NCBI GenBank assembly: GCA_964404235.1
Contig: CAYOJL010000013.1
Span: 1 to 30,671 of the forward strand
Length of the DNA stretch: 30,671 nt
Origin: CACEUX01 sp964404235
Lineage (GTDB): Bacteria > Fidelibacterota > Marinisomatia > Marinisomatales > UBA1611
Direction of reading: 5' to 3'
The position numbers and the translations under genes are program-made. The notes under the pieces are model-generated. The model did not search any database, was not told where the DNA came from, and saw nothing but the letters and a program-made list of their open reading frames with translations. Below are positions 1 to 8,639 of this stretch, piece by piece. Numbering within the stretch: position 1 is the first letter of the stretch; each line of letters starts with the position of its first letter.

Positions 1-134
1 AAATCTAAGATTGAAAGAGTAAGATCATTTCTAGCTATTATACGACTCCCACAATTTGGGCATTTAGATAATAGACTAATGTATTCAATGATCTTGAATC
101 TTTTCCAATTATGAGAGCATGAAAAACATTTCAT
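1..134 (-). CDS. Zinc-ribbon protein, N-terminal part (cut by window edge)
   Basis: An open frame starts at an ATG at 134 and runs off the left edge, giving 44 visible residues. It begins MKCFSCSHNW and has two Cys pairs, C3-x2-C6 and C25-x2-C28, the second in the string KCPNCGSRII. This is the pattern of a small zinc ribbon. A weak AAGG lies about 8 nt before the ATG on the minus strand. The gene is divergent from nrdJ with about 270 bp between the starts. It is not NrdR, whose start has a different Cys spacing and a typical DSR motif. The family and function cannot be named from this fragment; a zinc-ribbon N-terminus of a longer protein or a short regulator are both possible. Confidence 0.6.
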   Translation of the reverse strand, partial: MKCFSCSHNWKRFKIIEYISLLSKCPNCGSRIIARNDLTLSILD

Positions 135-262
135 TATCAACCTTAAATTAATTCTATGTTAAATCACAACAAATTAAGTTTAAATATTCTATAACTTCCT
201 ATAAAATATTAATTATCATAACTAAACAGTAATAAAATTATAGAATATTTTCTCTTTATTTC

Positions 263-292
263 TTGGATTAATCAGTATCTATTTTCTATATT
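263..292 (+). promoter_or_regulatory. Possible promoter for nrdJ
   Basis: TTGGAT at 263-268 and TATATT at 287-292 are separated by 18 bp and resemble a sigma-70-type promoter. They lie about 115 bp before the nrdJ start in the divergent intergenic region. The region is so AT-rich that such matches arise by chance. No B12-box was seen, so there is no sign of a cobalamin riboswitch. Confidence 0.25.
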
Positions 293-362
293 CATTTTAG
301 CCAACCTAGCGATTTAATACGCTTTCATTTGTCATCCTTTTTTGTTTTTTATGAATTAAAGT

Positions 363-381
363 TCACACCGAATTTGTGTGA
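363..381 (+). promoter_or_regulatory. Inverted repeat in the nrdJ leader (possible operator)
   Basis: TCACAC at 363-368 and GTGTGA at 376-381 form a perfect 6-bp inverted repeat around a 7-nt centre, ending 24 nt before the nrdJ ATG. The inner part, ACAC-N7-GTGT, resembles the NrdR box (ACAC-N8-GTGT) but is one base shorter, and there is no second box nearby as is usual for NrdR. It could be an operator for another repressor or a small hairpin in the 5' leader. Confidence 0.35.
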
Positions 382-405
382 CCTTACAAACAATAGGAAT
401 GTAGA

Positions 406-2754
406 ATGGCAGAAGCAATGGAACTCGATCTATCGCTAAATCAACCTGGCAAGCAACCAATTGAAAATCCTATTGCGCCCTCTTTAGAATCTATTAAAAC
501 AGAAAAAGATTCACATATACCCAGTGAATACACTATTGAAAAATACTATAGTGATGATAATCTAGGATCTGATGTTCTAAAACAAAAATATCTAGCTCCA
601 TGGGAAAAACACCCTCATCAACTTTGGACACGTCAGGCCATTGCCCTTGCATCAGTTGAAAAAACTAAGGCTGCACGAAAAAAATGGGAGAAAAAATTCT
701 TCTCAATTTTAAAGGACTTTAGATTTGTACCTGGTGGACGTATCATGCATGGAGCAGGCAGAGAAGATATTACAACTACTCTAAACAATTGTTATGTGGT
801 TGCCGTCAGAGATGATTCTATTAAGTCCATATACGACACGATAATTAATGAAGCTCTAACTTACAAATATGGAGGAGGATGCGGCCATGACCTTTCTGTA
901 TTAAGACCAGCAGGCAAAGCGATAAATGGCACTGGAGGAGAATCCTGTGGTCCTACAGGTTTTATGAATCTATTCAGTGAAAATACTAATACCATAGCAC
1001 AACACGGTCGCCGTGGAGCCAATATGCAAACTCTACGAATTGATCATCCAGATATTGAAAAATTCATAGGTATTAAAACTGGTGATATTGATATGGTAAA
1101 ATATTCAAATATTTCTGTTTTATTAACTCATCAATTTATGGAAGCGGTAAAAGAAGATATGGATTTTGACCTTCATTATGAAGGTGAAGTTTATAAAACT
1201 TTAAAAGCAAAGACACTCTGGAATAAAATCATTGAACATGCACATGCAAGTGCAGAGCCTGGCCTTTTATTTTGGGATACAATGAAAGATTATCATAATG
1301 CAGAGTATTGCTCACCCTTAGTTTCAACAAATCCATGCGCAGAGCAACCTTTACCAGATGGTGGATGCTGTAACTTGGGAGCAGTAAATCTGGAAAGATT
1401 TGTTGATGAAAATGGAAATTTTATGATTGATAAATTTAAAGAAGCAGTTGCAATAGGAACGCGTTTCTTGGACAATGTTGTGGACTATAATATGGATCGC
1501 CATGCATTAGAAGACCAAAAGAAAAATGCTATGAATGATCGTCGTGTAGGACTTGGTATATTAGGATTGGGTGATATGCTTGTGCGGCTTGGTATTAAAT
1601 ATGATAGTGAAGATGCTTTACAAACTATAGATCAAATCATGCAAATTTTCCGAGACACTAGCTATGAAACAAGTGTTAATCTTGCAATAGAAAAAGGTAA
1701 ATACCCTAATTTTGATTGGTCTGGGTACTCAAAGAGTAAATTCGTGAAAAATTTACCAAAATCATTGCAAGAAAAAATAAAAAATAATGGTATTAGAAAT
1801 TGTACTTTAACAACAGTCGCTCCAACAGGAAGTGGTGCGATAGTAGCTCGTGTAACATCAGGAGTAGAACCAATTTTTGCAACATCCTACAAAAGACGTG
1901 TTAAAGAAAATGATGGTTATGGAAAATCCTTTAAAGAATATACCGTTTATCACCCAATCATTGAAAAATTGTTTGGAACAGATGAAAATCTGCCAGAGTT
2001 TGTGGTTACAGCTCACAATATTGACCCTTACTTTCGAGTGAAAATGCAGGGTGCTATCCAGAAATACATAGATTCATCAATATCATCAACAGTAAACCTA
2101 GCTGAAAATATAGATGTGGATACGATAGCAGATATTTATACGACAGCATATGAAGCAGGACTAAAAGGAATAACAGTCTACAGAGAAGGTAGTAGAGAAG
2201 GTATTCTGGTAACTGAGAAAGATAATCAGGAAAGTAAAGAGGTCAATCTTCAACTAGAAAATCAAGTTGAAAAGAGTCCTCGTACCAGACCAAATCAAAC
2301 TTCAGGTGTCACACGCCGAATTCGAACAGGTGAGGGAACATTATATATTACAATAAATGAAGACGAAAATGGCCTATGTGAAGTATTTACAACCATTGGA
2401 AAAGCAGGTGGAAATGCAGCTGCTCAATCAGAAGCAATAAGTAGATTAATTTCTCTATCTCTACGGTCAGGGTTAGATCCACATGCAATAGTTAGACAAT
2501 TAAAAGGTATATCTGGCCCAAACCCTACTTGGGAAGATGGTAGACTTATTCTTTCAACTCCAGATGCGATTGGTAAAGCATTGGATGATTATTTAATTGA
2601 ACGAGATAATCTTGATCCAATAGAAAACAATGATATTAATAATGATAAACCCCGTATTACCCTAGCACAAGAAAATAATGATGATAAGAATGTAATGATT
2701 TGCACAGAATGTCATAACCATAGTGTAGTAAATGAAGGTGGATGTCTAACCTGC
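406..2754 (+). CDS. nrdJ: Adenosylcobalamin-dependent (class II) ribonucleotide reductase, 3' end lost in gap
   Basis: NrdJ reduces ribonucleotides to deoxyribonucleotides using an adenosylcobalamin-generated thiyl radical, without needing oxygen. Visible motifs match the family. C129 (LNNCYV) and C322 (GGCCNLG) fit the redox pair. N309, C311 and E313 in NPCAEQ fit the radical site. APTGS is at 472-476, and SSISSTVNL follows. The TSCPD-type domain (about 645-715) is followed by a C-terminal zinc ribbon starting CTECH, whose fourth and fifth Cys are the last bases before the 100-N gap (C783 visible). The final CxxC-like pair and the stop are therefore missing. AGGA at 395-398 lies 7 nt before the ATG. 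Any reading frame continued past the gap is antisense to frr and is not part of this protein. Confidence 0.95.
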
Positions 2755-2854
2755 NNNNNNNNNNNNNNNNNNNNNNNNNNNNNNNNNNNNNNNNNNNNNN
2801 NNNNNNNNNNNNNNNNNNNNNNNNNNNNNNNNNNNNNNNNNNNNNNNNNNNNNN
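2755..2854. other. Assembly gap of exactly 100 N
   Basis: All 100 positions are N. The round size suggests a scaffolding placeholder of unknown true length. It removes the end of nrdJ from the left and the end of frr from the right, so two convergent genes meet inside it. Their adjacency depends on the scaffolding being right. Confidence 0.95.
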
Positions 2855-3390
2855 TCTTTATCATTTTGAAGAGCATTGAGCTTATCGATATGCTCATCGG
2901 TAATCTTTTGAATTTCAAACTCATTATCATGTATTATATCCTTAGAGATATGACCATCTTTTTCTAAATCATGTAAATGATGAATACCATCTCTTCTCAC
3001 ATTTCTGATAGCAATTCTTCCTTCTTCAATTAATTGATGTACAAACTTATTTAATTCTTGTCTTCTTTCTTCACTGAGAGCGGGAATAGGAACCAAGACT
3101 GAATTCCCATTATTACCTGGAGTGAAACCCATATTAGCATCCATAATCGCCTTTTCTAATATTGGAATCAAAGTCTTCTCGTAAGGCGTCAAAGTTATTA
3201 ACCTTGGCTCAGGAACTGAAATCGTAGCGACTTGATTCATTGGTGTCATTGAGCCATAATAATCAACAGATAAAGAATTGAACATCTCTGGGTTTGCTCT
3301 TCCTGTTCTAACTTTGTTCAACTCCATATTAGTATGAACTACAGATTGATCCATACGATGTTTAACATCTTTAAGTATTTCTTCTATCAT
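2855..3390 (-). CDS. frr: Ribosome recycling factor, C-terminus lost in gap
   Basis: RRF, with EF-G, splits the post-termination ribosome. The visible 178 residues start MIEEILKDVKHRMDQSV and contain the typical KVRTGRANP segment (about 26-34), the PEPRLITLTPYEK strand and the LSEERRQEL helix that ends in IRNVRRDG. The family is about 185 residues long, so only some 7 residues and the stop are missing in the 100-N gap. The start lies 3 nt after the pyrH stop, with a GGAG inside the end of pyrH. It is the last gene of the rplM-rpsI-rpsB-tsf-pyrH-frr run, a very common bacterial order. Confidence 0.96.
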
Positions 3391-3393
3391 AAA

Positions 3394-4110
3394 TTACTCC
3401 GATACTAGTGTGCCTATTTTACCTCCACACACAAGTTCTTTCAAGTCTCCACCATTATTGATGTTAAATACCTGTATTGGAAGGTTGTTCTCTTTACACA
3501 AAGTAATTGCAGTTAAATCCATAACTCTTAGATTATCATTTAGGACTTGAGAAAAAGAGATTTTATTAAATTTCTTTGCATCCTCAAATTCAATAGGGTC
3601 TTTATCATATACCCCATCAACTTTAGTTCCTTTTAAAACAATATCTGCACCTAGTTCTTTCGCTCGCAATGCTGCAGCTGAATCAGTAGTAAAAAAAGGA
3701 TTACCAGTTCCTCCAGAGATTATAACTATACGTCCTTTCTCAAGGTGTCTAATCGCCCTCCTCCTTATGTATGGTTCCGCTATTTGAGATACATTTATAG
3801 CAGATAAAGTACGAGTTTCACAATTAATATTTTCTAAAGCATCTTGAACGGATATTGCATTCATAATTGTGGCTAACATCCCTAAATAATCACCAGTAAC
3901 ACGATCCATACCTCTACTTGAAGCCTCAATTCCACGAAAGATATTACCAGCTCCAATTATTAAACCAATACTAGTACCAAGTTCATAAATAGTCTTAACC
4001 TCGTTTGCTAGATAAGAGGCTTTTTCAGGGTCGATACCGAAACCTTTATCACCAGCCAATATCTCACCTGAAAGCTTCAGGAGTACTCGGCTATACAAAG
4101 GTTCAGCCAT
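3394..4110 (-). CDS. pyrH: UMP kinase
   Basis: PyrH phosphorylates UMP to UDP, linking the pyrimidine genes farther upstream to nucleotide supply. The 238-residue protein has the bacterial amino-acid-kinase fold signatures: LLKLSGEILAG near the N-terminus, GAGNIFRG (about 53-60), the RTLSAI segment, SGGTGNPFFTTDSAAALRA (about 132-150) and KVDGVYDKDP. Length and motifs are normal for the family. It is 8 nt downstream of tsf and 3 nt upstream of frr on the same strand, so co-transcription is very likely. Confidence 0.97.
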   Translation of the reverse strand: MAEPLYSRVLLKLSGEILAGDKGFGIDPEKASYLANEVKTIYELGTSIGLIIGAGNIFRGIEASSRGMDRVTGDYLGMLATIMNAISVQDALENINCETRTLSAINVSQIAEPYIRRRAIRHLEKGRIVIISGGTGNPFFTTDSAAALRAKELGADIVLKGTKVDGVYDKDPIEFEDAKKFNKISFSQVLNDNLRVMDLTAITLCKENNLPIQVFNINNGGDLKELVCGGKIGTLVSE

Positions 4111-4118
4111 TGAAAGTT

Positions 4119-4739
4119 TTATTGTTGTCCGTTACTTGGAGCCGGGGTTTCACCAACAGCAAATCGTATAAATCGATTTATACTTATATTTTCACCTAAA
4201 GTGGCAATTGTTTCTGTAAGGATATCAGTAACTTTTTTATCAGGGTCTTTTATATATGTCTGATCTAATAAACAAGATTCTTGATAGAATTTTGCAAGCC
4301 TACCTTCTACCATTTTTTCTATGATATTATCCGGCTTACCCTCTGCTTTAGCTTGATCAGAAAAAATTTCTTTCTCACGTAATATAATTGAGTCATCTAT
4401 AGATTTGCGATCTAAGCCCAACGGATTTGTCGCTGCGATTTGCATGGCAAGATTATGTGCTAGTTCAGTGAATCCGTCTGTTTTAGCAACAAAATCTGTC
4501 TCACAGTTTAATTCAAGCAGAACACCTAATCGCCCACCAGCATGAATATATGAATATACAAGACCTTCTCTTGTATCACGTGTTCCTTTCTTTTCAGCTT
4601 TCGCTATACCAGATTTTCTAAGATAATCGACAGCTTTATCTAGGTCGCCATTTGAATCGACAAGCGCTTTTTTACAATCCATCATACCTGCGCCGGTCTT
4701 CTCACGCAGGGATTTTACTAGTTTTGCGTCTATACTCAT
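4119..4739 (-). CDS. tsf: Translation elongation factor Ts (short form)
   Basis: EF-Ts is the nucleotide-exchange factor for EF-Tu. The protein starts with a UBA-like helical domain (LVKSLREKTGAGMMDCKKAL, 7-26) and carries the EF-Tu-contacting TDFV at 81-84 within ELNCETDFVAK. At 206 residues it is the short type, with one compact dimerisation core, rather than the 280-residue E. coli type. It ends with a small Gln/Pro-rich tail. It lies 5 nt after rpsB, the conserved rpsB-tsf pairing. Confidence 0.97.
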   Translation of the reverse strand: MSIDAKLVKSLREKTGAGMMDCKKALVDSNGDLDKAVDYLRKSGIAKAEKKGTRDTREGLVYSYIHAGGRLGVLLELNCETDFVAKTDGFTELAHNLAMQIAATNPLGLDRKSIDDSIILREKEIFSDQAKAEGKPDNIIEKMVEGRLAKFYQESCLLDQTYIKDPDKKVTDILTETIATLGENISINRFIRFAVGETPAPSNGQQ

Positions 4740-4744
4740 TTGAT

Positions 4745-5536
4745 TTATTCTTCTTCTTGCGTTGTATCTTCTACAGCTACTTCAATTTCTTTCGTTTCTT
4801 TATGCTTTTCATTTTCTTTATGTGGTATAGCAACTGACTTGCTTTCTTTATCTGAAGATTTGGCACGAGCTTCGACCACTGAATCTGCTAGAGCAGAAAT
4901 AATAAGTTGAATTGTACGCATTGAATCATCATTCGCTGGAATAGGATAATCTACTTTTTTAGGATTTGTATTAGAGTCTACAATTGCAATCACAGGTATA
5001 TCTAAGCGCTTCGCTTCTCTTATGGCAGTATCCTCATATTGTGCATCAACCACAATTATAGCATCAGGTAATCGTTTCATATCTTTTATACCTCTATGCT
5101 GATCAGCCAGTTTTACTCGCTCACGATTAAGCATTTGCGTCTCTTTCTTTGTCATATTATTATAAAGGTTAGAACCTTCTTTTTCAAGCATTTTAAGACG
5201 TTTTATACTTTTTTTAATCGTTGAAAAATTTGTAAGTGTGCCTCCAAGCCACCTTTCAACAATATAAAACATAGAGCATCTATCAGCTTCCTGCTGAACA
5301 ATATCTTGTGCCTGTTTTTTTGTTCCCACAAAAAGAATCTCACCCTTTTTATTGACAACTTTTTTAACAAACTCACAAGCTTGATTTATTGATTCAATTG
5401 TAGATTCTAGATTTATAATATGTACCCCATTTTTTTCTAAAAGTATATAGGGTTTAAAATTAGGATCCCATTTGCGGGTGACATGCCCAAAGTGGGCTCC
5501 AGTACCTAATAAATCTTCAAATTTTACTTCAGCCAT
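4745..5536 (-). CDS. rpsB: Small-subunit ribosomal protein S2
   Basis: S2 binds the 30S subunit near S1. The start chosen is the ATG at 5536, which gives MAEVKFEDLLGTGAHFGH, the conserved S2 N-terminus, and lies 4 nt after the rpsI stop. A longer frame to 5617 would overlap rpsI by 77 bp and add unrelated residues. Conserved segments are RKWDPNFKPYI, FVGTKKQAQ, RWLGGTLTNF, LPDAIIVVD and the DSNTNP segment. The protein is 263 residues long. The last 40 or so form a lysine- and glutamate-rich, probably disordered tail ending QEEE, beyond the E. coli S2 end. Confidence 0.97.
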   Translation of the reverse strand: MAEVKFEDLLGTGAHFGHVTRKWDPNFKPYILLEKNGVHIINLESTIESINQACEFVKKVVNKKGEILFVGTKKQAQDIVQQEADRCSMFYIVERWLGGTLTNFSTIKKSIKRLKMLEKEGSNLYNNMTKKETQMLNRERVKLADQHRGIKDMKRLPDAIIVVDAQYEDTAIREAKRLDIPVIAIVDSNTNPKKVDYPIPANDDSMRTIQLIISALADSVVEARAKSSDKESKSVAIPHKENEKHKETKEIEVAVEDTTQEEE

Positions 5537-5540
5537 ATTA

Positions 5541-5933
5541 TTAACGTTTTGAGAATTGGAAGTTTTTTCTGGCTCCAGGTTGTCCAGGTTTTTTTCTTTC
5601 AACTTTACGAGCATCACGGGTCAAGAAACCTTTTTCTTTCAATATAGAACGATAATCACCGTTAACATCTAGGAGTGCTCTAGAGATGCCTAACCGAATT
5701 GCACCTGCCTGGCCTGTTAGCCCACCACCATTGACATTTATATCAATATTATATGCTTTTTCATCTTCAACTGCCACTAAAGGTTGCATTACAATTTTTG
5801 CTAGTGTATCCCTACAAAGATAATCGCGAAAGGATTTTCCGTTAACTGTTATTTCTCCCTTGCCTGGAGTCATATAAACTCTAGCAATTGATCGTTTTCT
5901 TCTACCAGTACCATAGAAAATTGCGTCTGACAT
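5541..5933 (-). CDS. rpsI: Small-subunit ribosomal protein S9
   Basis: The 130-residue protein begins with YGTGRRKRSIARV and has the conserved NGGGLTGQAGAIRLGISRAL segment and the lysine/arginine tail ending FSKR, whose last residues reach the decoding P site in known ribosomes. It follows rplM by 4 nt, the universally conserved L13-S9 pair, and precedes rpsB by 4 nt. Confidence 0.97.
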   Translation of the reverse strand: MSDAIFYGTGRRKRSIARVYMTPGKGEITVNGKSFRDYLCRDTLAKIVMQPLVAVEDEKAYNIDINVNGGGLTGQAGAIRLGISRALLDVNGDYRSILKEKGFLTRDARKVERKKPGQPGARKNFQFSKR

Positions 5934-5937
5934 AATA

Positions 5938-6366
5938 TTATAACTCTAGTATTTGCGGTTGCTGGGCTAGATGAGGATGCTCTGACCCAGTATATACTTT
6001 TAAATGAGAGATAATACTTCTACCTAAACGATTATGAGGGAGCATACCTTTTACTGCATTATGAACGATTCTTTCTGGCTTCGAACGTCTTATATCTGCT
6101 AAAGATGTCTCTTTGCCACCACCTGGATACCCAGTATGCCTAAAATATTTCTTATCTTTCTCTTTATTCCCTGTTACTTGAATTTTTTCTGCATTAATAA
6201 CGACTACAAAATCACCCATATCCATATGCGGTGTGAAGTTCACTTTATGTTTCCCCCTTAGAATCTGCGCTATTTTAGATGCAAATCTACCTAGTACCTG
6301 ACCATCTGCGTCAGCTAACCACCAATCTTTATTTATTTCTGATTTTTTAATTGAAAATGTATTCAT
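5938..6366 (-). CDS. rplM: Large-subunit ribosomal protein L13
   Basis: L13 is an early-assembly 23S rRNA-binding protein. The 142-residue product has the conserved WWLADADGQVLGRFAS segment (about 15-30), MDMGDFVVVINAEKIQVTG, and the KGMLPHNRLGR segment. It is the first gene of the ribosomal run and is followed after 4 nt by rpsI. A 75-bp AT-rich spacer separates it from the upstream pyrC. No strong Shine-Dalgarno sequence precedes the ATG. Confidence 0.97.
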   Translation of the reverse strand: MNTFSIKKSEINKDWWLADADGQVLGRFASKIAQILRGKHKVNFTPHMDMGDFVVVINAEKIQVTGNKEKDKKYFRHTGYPGGGKETSLADIRRSKPERIVHNAVKGMLPHNRLGRSIISHLKVYTGSEHPHLAQQPQILEL

Positions 6367-6388
6367 TTCGATTCGAATAAAGCCCGCG

Positions 6389-6418
6389 AAGTTAGACTTT
6401 GGTTGTTCGCCTAGTCAA
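6389..6418 (-). promoter_or_regulatory. Possible promoter for the rplM-frr operon
   Basis: On the minus strand TTGACT (6413-6418) is followed after 18 bp by TAACTT (6389-6394), about 20 bp before the rplM ATG. A GCGAA/TTCGC inverted repeat (6386-6390 and 6406-6410) lies across the same spot and could be an operator or a leader hairpin. This is the only sizeable gap between pyrC and the ribosomal genes, so a promoter is expected here. The -10 element is weak. Confidence 0.35.
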
Positions 6419-6441
6419 TAAATATTCTAACATATTAATTA

Positions 6442-7701
6442 TTAGTTTTTATAAGCATAAATACCTGATAGCGTTAGTTCAACTCTACCTTTTAATTTTT
6501 CTCCAATAAAAGGTGAGTTTTCAGATTTAGATTGTATATGAATTTTATCAAAAATCCATTCATGATTATGATCAATGATAACTATCTCTGCAGGTACCCC
6601 TTTTTTGAATAAATCTAAATTAAAATCCATTATTTTTCTAGGTTTCACAGTCAATAGAGAAATAAGATCAATCAATTTCATTCCTGATTCTTCCACAAGG
6701 ACCATATTAGCAGCCNNNNNNNNNNAATCAAAAGTTGTTTCTTTATCTTCAATTGTATGAGGAGCATGGTCTGTTGCAATACAATCAATAGTCCCATCTT
6801 TAACCGCCTCGATCAAAGCTTTACGATCAAATTCAGTTCTTATTGGCGGAGCAACTTTTAAATTCGTATCGTAGGATCTTAAAGCTTTGTCATTGAAAAA
6901 AAGATGATGTGGTGTTACTTCTGCTGTAACATTTTTGTTTTTCTTTTTCATTGAACGAATATGCCGGACTGCCTTTGCTGAACTTACATGAGGGACATGT
7001 AGTTTCGCTCCTGTGAATTCAGCAAGTTCTAAATCACGGTGTACCATTGCAGATTCTGCTAGATCAGGGTTACCAGGTAGACCTAAGTGTGTTGAAATAA
7101 CTCCTTCATGCATAACTCCATCTGCACGCAAACACTCATCCTCAGCATGATTTATGACCGGAGCATTAATAAGAGTAGCATACTCTAAAGCGATTCTCAT
7201 CATTGACCCATCCTGTAAAGGAATTCCATCATCACTAAATGCGATAGCACCTTCTTGAAACATCAAAGCCATTTCTGTTATATATTTTCCATCCTGTGCT
7301 TTAGTAATGGAACCAATTGGGTGTATATGAATTGGACATTTTTCCGCTTTTTTTTGAATAAAATTTATTGATTCAGGCGAATCCAACGGTGGATTGGTAT
7401 TAGGCATAACGCATACTCGTGTAAAACCACCAGCCATAGCAGAAATAGATCCTGTATCTAAAGTTTCTTTATCTTCTCTTCCAGGCTCTCGAAAATGTAC
7501 ATGTAGGTCACAGAATCCATGAGTAATTATTTTATCTTTACAGTCAATGATCTCTGCTGATTTAGGTACATCAAATTTACCTATATCTTCAATATATCCA
7601 TCTTTTATCCATAAATCAGCTTTATATGTTTCTTTATTAAATGGATCTAATATTGTTCCTTCTTTTAAAACAGTATGTTTAGAAAGTTTTTTTATTGGCA
7701 T
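6442..7701 (-). CDS. pyrC: Dihydroorotase (type I), with a 10-N internal gap
   Basis: PyrC closes carbamoyl-aspartate to dihydroorotate, the third step of UMP synthesis. Metal-site signatures are visible: DLHVHFREPGRED with H67 and H69, then VMPNTNPP, NHAEDE, HVPHVSSAKAV and CIATDHAPHT. The N gap falls just after TFD, where the family normally has an APFG...GLET loop. About 10 residues more than the gap allows appear to be missing, so the written length (419 codons) is probably short by about 30 bp. The frame is the same on both sides. The ATG follows directly on the pyrB stop (TAAATG), which suggests coupled translation. Confidence 0.96.
   Translation of the reverse strand: MPIKKLSKHTVLKEGTILDPFNKETYKADLWIKDGYIEDIGKFDVPKSAEIIDCKDKIITHGFCDLHVHFREPGREDKETLDTGSISAMAGGFTRVCVMPNTNPPLDSPESINFIQKKAEKCPIHIHPIGSITKAQDGKYITEMALMFQEGAIAFSDDGIPLQDGSMMRIALEYATLINAPVINHAEDECLRADGVMHEGVISTHLGLPGNPDLAESAMVHRDLELAEFTGAKLHVPHVSSAKAVRHIRSMKKKNKNVTAEVTPHHLFFNDKALRSYDTNLKVAPPIRTEFDRKALIEAVKDGTIDCIATDHAPHTIEDKETTFDXXXXAANMVLVEESGMKLIDLISLLTVKPRKIMDFNLDLFKKGVPAEIVIIDHNHEWIFDKIHIQSKSENSPFIGEKLKGRVELTLSGIYAYKN
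6716..6725. other. Assembly gap of 10 N inside pyrC
   Basis: Ten unresolved bases interrupt pyrC between TFD and AANMVLVEES. The number is probably a placeholder, since family alignment from memory predicts about 40 bp here. Both sides stay in frame with either length. Confidence 0.9.
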
Positions 7702-8637
7702 TTAATCATCCCCATCATTGGCTTTCCCCCCACAAAGAAGGTAGAGGATTGCCATTCTTGATGCTACACCATTTAAAACTTGGTCTAATATTATAGCTTG
7801 GTCACTATCAGCAACTACCCCATCAATTTCAACTCCTCGGTTCATAGGACCAGGATGCATAATAATAATCTCCTTTTTATGTTTCTTCAATCTTTCATCA
7901 GTAATTCCAAACGTTGCTCTGTATTCACGGGTTGATGGTACTAATCCACGCCCCATCCTCTCCTTTTGAATACGAAGCACATTTAAAGCATCAGCCCATT
8001 CAATTATCTCATCCAAGCTAGAATTATACTTAACATCCATATCTTGAAGAAAATTTGGAATCAGATTAGGTGGACCACAAACCTTTATCTCTGCTCCCAT
8101 GGTACTTAATCCATAAATATTACTTAAAGCAACCCGACTATGGCAGATATCACCAATAATGCCAATTTTTAAACCATCCAGTCTTCCAAATTTTTCATAA
8201 AGGCTCATCATATCTAAAATAGCTTGTGTCGGATGCTCGTGTGTGCCATCACCAGCATTTATAATAATTGCATCAATAAACTGCGTCAGATGTTTCGGTG
8301 CACCTGGGGTTGGATGTCTCATAACGACTGCATCAATCTTCATTGCCTCTATATTTTGAGCTGTGTCTTTAAAACTCTCACCTTTTTTAAGACTACTAGA
8401 AGAAGCAGAAAAATTTACAGTATCAGCACTAAGACGTTTCTGTGCAAGTTCAAAACTGATCCTAGTCCTTGTAGAGTTTTCAAAAAATAGATTGACAATG
8501 GTCACACCCTGCAGTGATGGGACTTTCTTTATAGGGCGTTCTAGTACTTCACGAAAATTAAAAGCAGTATCAATGATTGTTTGAATATCTTTTGCTGGGT
8601 AATCTTCTAGACCCAACAAATGTTTTTGTTCTAGCAT
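7702..8637 (-). CDS. pyrB: Aspartate carbamoyltransferase catalytic chain
   Basis: PyrB condenses carbamoyl phosphate with aspartate, the committed step of pyrimidine synthesis. The 311-residue protein carries the carbamoyl-phosphate loop FFENSTRTR (51-59), the HPTPGAP loop, GDGTHEHPTQA, and the C-terminal HPGPMNRGVEID aspartate-binding loop. No pyrI-type regulatory subunit lies next to it. The start is 2 nt after the pyrR stop, and pyrC follows without a gap, so the three genes form one operon under the leader described at 9196-9281. Confidence 0.97.
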   Translation of the reverse strand: MLEQKHLLGLEDYPAKDIQTIIDTAFNFREVLERPIKKVPSLQGVTIVNLFFENSTRTRISFELAQKRLSADTVNFSASSSSLKKGESFKDTAQNIEAMKIDAVVMRHPTPGAPKHLTQFIDAIIINAGDGTHEHPTQAILDMMSLYEKFGRLDGLKIGIIGDICHSRVALSNIYGLSTMGAEIKVCGPPNLIPNFLQDMDVKYNSSLDEIIEWADALNVLRIQKERMGRGLVPSTREYRATFGITDERLKKHKKEIIIMHPGPMNRGVEIDGVVADSDQAIILDQVLNGVASRMAILYLLCGGKANDGDD

Positions 8638-8639
8638 TT

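Noticed and set aside
135..405. Cobalamin riboswitch before nrdJ
   Set aside because: No B12-box or other conserved core was found in the 270-bp spacer.
2755..2967. C-terminal extension of NrdJ after the Ns
   Set aside because: The residues after the gap are the reverse complement of frr, and the apparent join through Ns has no meaning.
5537..5617. Longer S2 reading frame starting at 5617
   Set aside because: It would overlap rpsI by about 77 bp, and the added residues are not S2-like. The conserved S2 start MAEVKFEDLL is at 5536.
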